5,154 bases of DNA from Pseudomonadota bacterium (lineage in GTDB: Bacteria > Pseudomonadota > Gammaproteobacteria > Xanthomonadales > Xanthomonadaceae): the NCBI GenBank assembly GCA_023423605.1, contig JAFAFF010000205.1, positions 1 to 5,154 on the forward strand, given 5' to 3'. Under the pieces are notes generated by a model, which worked only from the letters and a program-made list of their open reading frames with translations, did no database searches and was not told the DNA's origin. Of this stretch, positions 1 to 5,154 are shown piece by piece. Numbering within the stretch: position 1 is the first letter of the stretch; each line of letters opens with the position of its first letter. The translations under genes were made by a program, and so were the position numbers.

Positions 1-2436
1 GCCTGGGCCGACGGCAAGCCGGCGGTGCTGCTGGAAGTGCGTCGCCAGCCGGGCGCGAACATCGTGCAGACCGTCGAACGCGTGCGCGCTCTGCTGCCGC
101 AGCTGCAGGGCGTGCTGCCGGCCGATGTGCACCTGGACATCTTCTCCGACCGCACAGAAACCATCCGCGCCTCCGTGCACGAAGTGCAGTTCACCCTGAT
201 CCTCACCATCGGCCTGGTGGTGGCGGTGATCTTCCTGTTCCTGCGGCGGCTGTGGGCGACCATCATCCCGTCGGTGGCGGTGCCGCTGTCGCTGGCCGGC
301 ACGTTCGCGGTGATGTCCTTCGCCGGGATGTCGCTGGACAACCTTTCGCTGATGGCGCTGGTGGTGGCGACCGGTTTCGTGGTGGACGACGCGATCGTGA
401 TGATCGAGAACATCGTGCGCTACATCGAACAGGGAAAGAGCGGCCAGGAAGCGGCCGAGATCGGTGCGCGGCAGATCGGCTTCACGGTGCTGTCGCTGAC
501 CGTCTCGCTGGTGGCGGTGTTCCTGCCGCTGCTGCTGATGCCCGGCGTCACCGGTCGCCTGTTCCATGAATTCGCCTGGGTGCTGAGCATCGCCGTGACC
601 CTGTCGATGCTGATTTCGCTGACGCTCACGCCGATGATGTGCGCCTACCTGCTCAAGCCGGACGAACTGCCGGAGGGCGAGGACGCGCACGAACGGGCGG
701 CGGCGGCCGGGAAGGAAAACCTGTGGACACGCACCGTCGGGTTGTACGAGCGCAGCCTGGACTGGGTGCTGGTGCACCAGCGCTTCACCCTGGTGGTGGC
801 CGGCGGCGCGCTGGTGCTGACCGTGCTGCTGTATGTGCTGATTCCCAAGGGCCTGCTGCCCGACCAGGACACCGGGCAGATCACCGCCGTGGTCCAGGCT
901 GACCAGAACATCGCATTCCCGCAGATGCAGCAGCGCACCGAAGCCGTCGCCCAGGCGCTGCGCCGGGATCCGGCGGTCACCGGCGTATCGGCCTTCATCG
1001 GCGCCGGCACCATGAATCCCACGCTCAACCAGGGCCAGTTGTCCATCGTGCTGAAGGAGCGCGGCCAGCGCGACGGCCTGGACGTCATCCTGCCCCGCCT
1101 GCAGGATGCGGTCGCGGACATTCCCGGCATCGCCCTGTACCTCAAGCCGGTGCAGGACGTCACCCTGGACACCCGCGTGGCGGCCACCGACTACCAGTTC
1201 GTGCTGTCCGACGTGGATGCCGCGGAAGTCGGCCGGCAGGCCGTCCGCATGACCGAGGCGCTGCGCCAGCGCCCGGAACTGGCCGACGTGGACAACAATC
1301 TGTCCAACCAGGGCCGTGCGCTTGAACTGACCATCGACCGCGACAAGGCCAGCGTGCTGGGCGTGCCGATGCAGACCATCGACGACACGCTTTACGATGC
1401 GTTCGGCCAGCGCCAGATCTCCACCATCTTCACCGAGCTCAACCAGTATCGCGTGGTGCTGGAAGTGGCACCGGAATTCCGTACCAGCACCGCGCTGATG
1501 GAACAGCTGGCGGTGGCATCCAATGGCACCGGCGCGCTGACCGGCACCAACGCCACCAGCTTCGGCCAGGTGACTTCGTCCAACTCCTCAACCGCGACCG
1601 GCATCGGCAACCAGAACACCGGCATCACCGTCGGTGCCGGCGGCATCATTCCGCTGTCGGCGCTGGCCGAAGGCAAGGTCACCAGCGCACCGCTGGTGGT
1701 CAGCCACCAGCAGCAGCTGCCGGCGGTGACCATTTCCTTCAACGTGGCGCACGGGTACTCGCTGTCGGCGGCGGTGAAGGCCATCCAGGAAACCCAGGAG
1801 GCGCTGCAGCTGCCTTCGCAGGTGCATGCGCAGTTCATCGGCAAGGCAGCGGAATTCACCGGCAGCCAGACCGACGTGGTGTGGCTGCTGCTGGCCTCGC
1901 TGGTGGTCATCTACATCGTGCTGGGGGTGTTGTACGAAAGCTACATCCACCCGATCACCATCATCTCCACGTTGCCGCCGGCCGGTGTCGGCGCGCTGCT
2001 GGCGCTGATGCTGTGCGGCCTCAGCCTGTCGGTGGACGGCATCGTCGGCATCGTGCTGCTGATCGGCATCGTCAAGAAGAACGGCATCATGATGGTCGAT
2101 TTCGCCATCGAGGCACGCCGTGCCGGCGCCAATGCGCACGAAGCGATCCGCCGCGCCTGCCTGCTGCGTTTCCGCCCGATCATGATGACCACCGCGGCGG
2201 CCATGCTGGGCGCGCTGCCGCTGGCACTGGGCAGCGGTATCGGCTCGGAGCTGCGCCGCCCGCTGGGCATCGCGATCGTCGGCGGACTGCTGTTGTCGCA
2301 GCTGGTCACGCTGTACACCACGCCGGTGATCTACCTGTACATGGAACGCTTCTCCGAATGGCTGGCGCGACGTCGCGAGCAGCGCGCCCTGCGCGCTTCC
2401 GGCAGGCACGTGGCCGCACAGGAGCCGCAGGCGTGA
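1..2436 (+). CDS. mdtB: MdtB-like RND multidrug efflux transporter subunit, 5'-truncated by window edge
   Basis: This is an inner-membrane drug/proton antiporter of the RND (AcrB/HAE1) family. The reading frame is open from base 1, so the GTG at 25 is internal and the true start lies upstream. In visible numbering (residue 1 at base 1), TM2 is at about 64-82, TM3 86-108, TM4 111-137, TM5 160-180, TM6 190-217 and TM7 262-281. A periplasmic porter/docking half follows, then TM8 626-643, TM9 650-672, TM10 681-703, TM11 about 725-745 and TM12 756-781, with a basic, charged cytosolic tail. Proton-relay residues are present: D129 and D130 in GFVVDDAIV, K693 in IVKKNGIMMVDF, and R723 and T730 in RFRPIMMT (AcrB D407, D408, K940, R971, T978). 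FGQRQIST (468-475), YESYIHPITI and the ELRRPLGI region match remembered MdtB closely. A 38-residue insertion lies at about 507-548. It is followed 31 bases on by a paralogous transporter, implying one operon and a heterotrimer. In Stenotrophomonas it would be called SmeJ. The RND class is near certain; the MdtB assignment is likely. Confidence 0.95.
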   Translation, partial: AWADGKPAVLLEVRRQPGANIVQTVERVRALLPQLQGVLPADVHLDIFSDRTETIRASVHEVQFTLILTIGLVVAVIFLFLRRLWATIIPSVAVPLSLAGTFAVMSFAGMSLDNLSLMALVVATGFVVDDAIVMIENIVRYIEQGKSGQEAAEIGARQIGFTVLSLTVSLVAVFLPLLLMPGVTGRLFHEFAWVLSIAVTLSMLISLTLTPMMCAYLLKPDELPEGEDAHERAAAAGKENLWTRTVGLYERSLDWVLVHQRFTLVVAGGALVLTVLLYVLIPKGLLPDQDTGQITAVVQADQNIAFPQMQQRTEAVAQALRRDPAVTGVSAFIGAGTMNPTLNQGQLSIVLKERGQRDGLDVILPRLQDAVADIPGIALYLKPVQDVTLDTRVAATDYQFVLSDVDAAEVGRQAVRMTEALRQRPELADVDNNLSNQGRALELTIDRDKASVLGVPMQTIDDTLYDAFGQRQISTIFTELNQYRVVLEVAPEFRTSTALMEQLAVASNGTGALTGTNATSFGQVTSSNSSTATGIGNQNTGITVGAGGIIPLSALAEGKVTSAPLVVSHQQQLPAVTISFNVAHGYSLSAAVKAIQETQEALQLPSQVHAQFIGKAAEFTGSQTDVVWLLLASLVVIYIVLGVLYESYIHPITIISTLPPAGVGALLALMLCGLSLSVDGIVGIVLLIGIVKKNGIMMVDFAIEARRAGANAHEAIRRACLLRFRPIMMTTAAAMLGALPLALGSGIGSELRRPLGIAIVGGLLLSQLVTLYTTPVIYLYMERFSEWLARRREQRALRASGRHVAAQEPQA
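1522..1647 (+). other. Gly/Ser/Thr/Asn-rich uncharged insertion within the MdtB-like periplasmic domain
   Basis: Residues 508-548 of the visible MdtB-like protein contain 31 Gly, Ser, Thr, Asn or Gln out of 41 and no charged residue. They sit between the strands ending LAV (503-505) and starting IPL (550-552). In the downstream paralogue the same two strands (VYV and VPI) are joined by only seven residues. The spacing between matching sites in the two genes shifts from 3277 bases at FGQRQIST to 3163 bases at TM8, so the first gene carries 114 extra bases, exactly 38 codons. By family topology the site is a hairpin near the end of the C-terminal docking subdomain, so a flexible periplasmic loop is expected. 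Its function is unknown. The boundaries are approximate. Confidence 0.75.
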
Positions 2437-2456
2437 CGATGGCAGCACGCAATACC

Positions 2457-2460
2457 GGAG
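2457..2460 (+). promoter_or_regulatory. Ribosome binding site of the MdtC-like gene
   Basis: GGAG lies seven bases before ATG 2468, an ideal distance, but only one base before the alternative in-frame ATG at 2462. It therefore decides the start in favour of 2468, which also gives the usual RND N-terminus (MNLSGMFIRRP). The gap between the two genes (2437-2467) shows no terminator hairpin and is too short for a convincing promoter, so the second gene is probably read from the same transcript as the first. Confidence 0.7.
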
Positions 2461-2467
2461 CATGGCG

Positions 2468-5154
2468 ATGAACCTTTCCGGCATGTTCATCCGCCGCCCG
2501 ATCGGCACCACGCTGCTGGCGATCGGCCTGTTCGTCATCGGCCTGATCTGCTACCTGAAGCTGGGCGTATCGGCGCTGCCGAACATCCAGATTCCGGTGA
2601 TCTTCGTGCACGCCAACCAGTCAGGTGCCGATGCGGCGACGATGGCTTCCACCGTGACCGCGCCGCTGGAACGCCACCTGGGCCAGCTGCCCGGCATCGA
2701 CCGCATGCGCTCGTCCAGTTCGGAAGGCAGCTCGCTGGTGTTCATGATCTTCCAGAGCGACCGCGACATTGATTCGGCCGCGCTGGATGTGCAGACCGCC
2801 ATCAATTCGGCGCAGGCCGACCTGCCCTCCGGGCTCGGCTCGCCGATGTTCCAGAAGGCCAATCCGAACGACGATCCGGTCATCGCCATCGCGCTCACCT
2901 CGGAAACGCAGTCCGCGGATGATCTGTACAACGTGGCCGATTCGCTGCTGGCCCAGCGCATCCGCCAGATCACCGGGGTGTCCTCGGTGGACATCGCCGG
3001 CGCCTCCACCCCGGCCGTGCGCGTGGACGTCAACCTGCGGCTGATGAACGCACTGGGCCTGACCGCCGATGACCTGCGCAACGCCGTACGGGCGGCCAAT
3101 GTCACCTCGCCGACCGGGTTCCTGAGCGATGGCAATACCACCACCGCGATCATCGCCAACGATTCGGTGGCGCGCGCGGCGGACTTCGCCAACCTGGTCA
3201 TCAAGACCGAATCCAATGGCCGGGTGATCCGCCTGCAGGACATCGCCAACGTCTACGATGGCCAGCAGGACGCCTACCAGGCGGCATGGTTCAACCACAA
3301 GCCGGCGGTGGTGATGTACGTGTTCACGCGCGCCGGGGCGAACATCGTGGAGACCGTGGACCGCGTGAAGGAGCAGATTCCCACGCTGCGTGACTACCTG
3401 CAGCCTGGCACGACGCTCACCCCCTATTTCGACCGCACGCCGACCATCCGCGGTTCGCTGCATGAAGTGCAGATCACTCTGCTGATCGCCCTGGCGATGG
3501 TGGTGTTGACCATGGCGCTGTTCCTGCGGCGGCTGGCACCGACCCTGATCGCGGCAGTGACGGTGCCGTTGTCGCTGGCCGGTGCGGCACTGGTGATGTA
3601 CGCGCTGGGGTTCACCCTGAACAACCTCAGCCTGCTGGCGCTGGTGATCGCGATCGGTTTCGTGGTCGACGATGCGATCGTGGTGATCGAGAACATCATG
3701 CGCCACCTGGACGAGGGCATGCCGCGGCTGCAGGCCGCGCTCACCGGCGCGCGCGAGATCGGCTTCACCATCGTGTCCATCACCGCCTCGCTGGTGGCGG
3801 TGTTCATCCCGCTGTTGTTCGCCAAGGGCATGATGGGGGCCTTTTTCCGCGAGTTCACCGTTACCTTGGTAGCGGCCATCGTGGTGTCGATGATCATCTC
3901 GCTCACGCTCACGCCCGCGCTGTGCAGCCGCTTCCTCAATGCCCATGCCGATGCGGGCACGCCGTCGCGTTTCGGCCGCTGGCTGGATGCCGGTCATGAC
4001 CGCATGCTGCGCGTCTACGTGGTGCTGCTGGATTTCTCGCTGCGCCATGCGCTGCTGCTGTCGCTGACGCCGCTGATCCTGATCGGGGTGACCATCTTCC
4101 TGTTCGGCGCGGTGAAGAAGGGTGCGTTCCCGCCGCAGGACACCGGCCTGATATGGGGCCGTGCGAGTTCCAGCGCCACCGTGTCCTTCGAGGACATGGT
4201 CAACCGCCAGCGGCGCATCACCGACATGCTGATGGCCGACCCGGCGGTGAAGACGGTCGGCGTGCGCCTGGGCAGCGGCCGCCAGGGATCCAGCGCACAG
4301 TTCAACGTGGAACTGAAATCGCGCAGCGACGGCCGTCGCGAAACCACCGCGCAGGCGCTGGCCCGCCTGAGCGCCAAGGCCGACCGGTATCCGGACCTGC
4401 AGCTGCGCCTGCGGGCCATCCAGGATCTGCCCAGCAACGATGGCGGTGGTGCCAGCCAGGGCGCGCAGTACCGCGTTTCGCTGCAGGGCAACGACCTGGC
4501 CCAGTTGCAGGAATGGTTGCCGAAACTTCAGGCGGTGCTGAAACAGAATCCGAAGCTGGCCGATGTCGGTACCGACGTGGATGATGCCGGACTGCGCCAG
4601 AACATCGTGATCGATCGTGCCAAGGCGGCCCGGCTGGGGGTGTCGGTCGGTGCCATCGACGGCGCGCTGTACGGTGCCTTCGGCCAGCGCCAGATCTCGA
4701 CGATCTACTCGGACATCAACCAGTACAGCGTGGTGGTCAACGCGCTGCCGGAGCAGACCGCGACGCCCGGTGCACTGGACCAGGTCTACGTACGCGCGGG
4801 CAACGGCGACATGGTGCCGATCACTGCCGTGGCCGAGCAGGTGCCCGGACTGGCGCCTTCGCAGATCACCCACGAAAACCAGTACACCACGATGGAGCTC
4901 AGCTACAACCTGGCGCCGGGCACCAGCATGGGTGAGGCGCAGGCCATCATCAAGAGCACGGTGGATGGCATGCGCATGCCGGGCGATATCCGCCTGGCCG
5001 AGGGCGGCGGGTTCGGTTTCGATTCGGATCCGATGGAGATGCTGATCCTGGTGATCGCGGCGATCATGACCGTGTACCTGGTGCTGGGCATGCTGTATGA
5101 GAGCCTGGTACATCCGGTGACCATCCTGTCCACGCTGCCGGCGGCGGGCGTCGG
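2468..5154 (+). CDS. mdtC: MdtC-like RND multidrug efflux transporter subunit, 3'-truncated by window edge
   Basis: This is the second RND (AcrB/HAE1) inner-membrane drug/proton antiporter, paralogous to the gene before it. I translated the frame from ATG 2468 and found no stop up to the window end (895 complete codons). A short cytosolic start with FIRRP leads into TM1 (about 12-30). The N-terminal porter/docking half follows, including RSSSSEGSS, DVQTAINSAQ and QKANPNDDP, all typical of the family. TM2 is at 335-352, TM3 360-383, TM4 385-409 with D401 and D402 in GFVVDDAIV, TM5 432-452, TM6 463-488 and TM7 about 526-547. Next come FPPQDTG (554-560), the C-terminal periplasmic half with FGQRQIST (738-745), TM8 (858-876) and YESLVHPVTI. 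The sequence ends at the start of TM9, so the TM10 lysine and the TM11 Arg/Thr of the proton relay cannot be checked. Roughly 130-140 residues are missing if it has the usual length of about 1,025-1,040. In E. coli MdtB and MdtC form a mixed trimer, and the same is inferred here. In Stenotrophomonas it would be called SmeK. Confidence 0.95.
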   Translation, partial: MNLSGMFIRRPIGTTLLAIGLFVIGLICYLKLGVSALPNIQIPVIFVHANQSGADAATMASTVTAPLERHLGQLPGIDRMRSSSSEGSSLVFMIFQSDRDIDSAALDVQTAINSAQADLPSGLGSPMFQKANPNDDPVIAIALTSETQSADDLYNVADSLLAQRIRQITGVSSVDIAGASTPAVRVDVNLRLMNALGLTADDLRNAVRAANVTSPTGFLSDGNTTTAIIANDSVARAADFANLVIKTESNGRVIRLQDIANVYDGQQDAYQAAWFNHKPAVVMYVFTRAGANIVETVDRVKEQIPTLRDYLQPGTTLTPYFDRTPTIRGSLHEVQITLLIALAMVVLTMALFLRRLAPTLIAAVTVPLSLAGAALVMYALGFTLNNLSLLALVIAIGFVVDDAIVVIENIMRHLDEGMPRLQAALTGAREIGFTIVSITASLVAVFIPLLFAKGMMGAFFREFTVTLVAAIVVSMIISLTLTPALCSRFLNAHADAGTPSRFGRWLDAGHDRMLRVYVVLLDFSLRHALLLSLTPLILIGVTIFLFGAVKKGAFPPQDTGLIWGRASSSATVSFEDMVNRQRRITDMLMADPAVKTVGVRLGSGRQGSSAQFNVELKSRSDGRRETTAQALARLSAKADRYPDLQLRLRAIQDLPSNDGGGASQGAQYRVSLQGNDLAQLQEWLPKLQAVLKQNPKLADVGTDVDDAGLRQNIVIDRAKAARLGVSVGAIDGALYGAFGQRQISTIYSDINQYSVVVNALPEQTATPGALDQVYVRAGNGDMVPITAVAEQVPGLAPSQITHENQYTTMELSYNLAPGTSMGEAQAIIKSTVDGMRMPGDIRLAEGGGFGFDSDPMEMLILVIAAIMTVYLVLGMLYESLVHPVTILSTLPAAGV

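Noticed and set aside
2462..2464. Alternative ATG start of the MdtC-like gene, two codons upstream
   Set aside because: The only Shine-Dalgarno-like GGAG (2457-2460) is one base away from it, too close to work, whereas it is seven bases from ATG 2468.
2437..2467. Possible promoter or terminator between the two genes
   Set aside because: The 31-base gap has no inverted repeat followed by a T run and no plausible -35/-10 pair, so read-through transcription is the simpler view.
1881..2471. A 196-codon + strand open frame ending at the start of the second gene
   Set aside because: It is an out-of-frame shadow of the first gene's TM8-TM12 region, with an Arg/His/Ala-rich composition and no family resemblance. 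Only its last 12 codons are of interest, as a possible coupling frame.
1588..2538. A 316-codon minus-strand open frame spanning the end of the first gene and the start of the second
   Set aside because: It has the same Gln/Asp/Arg/His-rich shadow composition, lies antisense to conserved transmembrane segments of both real genes, and has no motif or ribosome binding site I can support.
2621..5113. An 830-codon open reading frame on the minus strand
   Set aside because: It is antisense to the MdtC-like gene, whose + strand frame is open throughout and shows clear RND motifs. The minus-strand translation is a His/Gln/Arg/Asp-rich composition with no recognisable domain, as expected when a GC-rich gene with G/C third positions is read backwards.
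1..5154. RNA genes, CRISPR arrays, insertion sequences, attachment sites or a cryptic defence system
   Set aside because: Apart from the 31-base gap, the whole window is accounted for by two conserved transporter genes in continuous frames. I saw no regularly spaced repeats, terminal inverted repeats, tRNA-like sequence or shift in base composition.

Overview
The window is GC-rich (roughly two thirds G+C by eye, with most third codon positions G or C) and is coding almost end to end on the + strand. It holds two tandem, co-directional genes for inner-membrane RND (resistance-nodulation-division) drug/proton antiporters. Both are cut by the window edges: the first lacks its 5' end and the second its 3' end. 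The protein pair is most like MdtB and MdtC of the MdtABC multidrug efflux system. Base composition, codon use and protein character suggest a gammaproteobacterium of the Xanthomonas/Stenotrophomonas type. In Stenotrophomonas the equivalent pair would be SmeJ/SmeK of SmeIJK. This assignment rests on remembered family sequences, not on a search.

Layout: 1-2436 is the MdtB-like subunit (811 residues visible; about 270 N-terminal residues missing, judged by alignment to its neighbour). 2437-2467 is a 31-base gap with a Shine-Dalgarno site and no visible terminator or promoter. 2468-5154 is the MdtC-like subunit (895 residues visible, open to the window edge; roughly 130-140 C-terminal residues missing). 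The second gene has no stop codon inside the window and is easily overlooked, because a very long antisense open frame lies across it.

The two subunits probably assemble as a mixed trimer. With a periplasmic adaptor (expected just upstream, not visible) and an outer-membrane channel, this would export drugs or bile-salt-like compounds using the proton gradient. Both carry the paired aspartates of transmembrane segment 4. The first also shows the lysine, arginine and threonine of the proton-relay network; in the second these lie beyond the window.

I see no sign of a new biological system. The most noteworthy details are a 38-codon, uncharged Gly/Ser/Thr/Asn-rich insertion in the first transporter that its neighbour lacks, and a 12-codon open frame that overlaps the stop of the first gene and the start of the second by four bases each, which could couple their translation.
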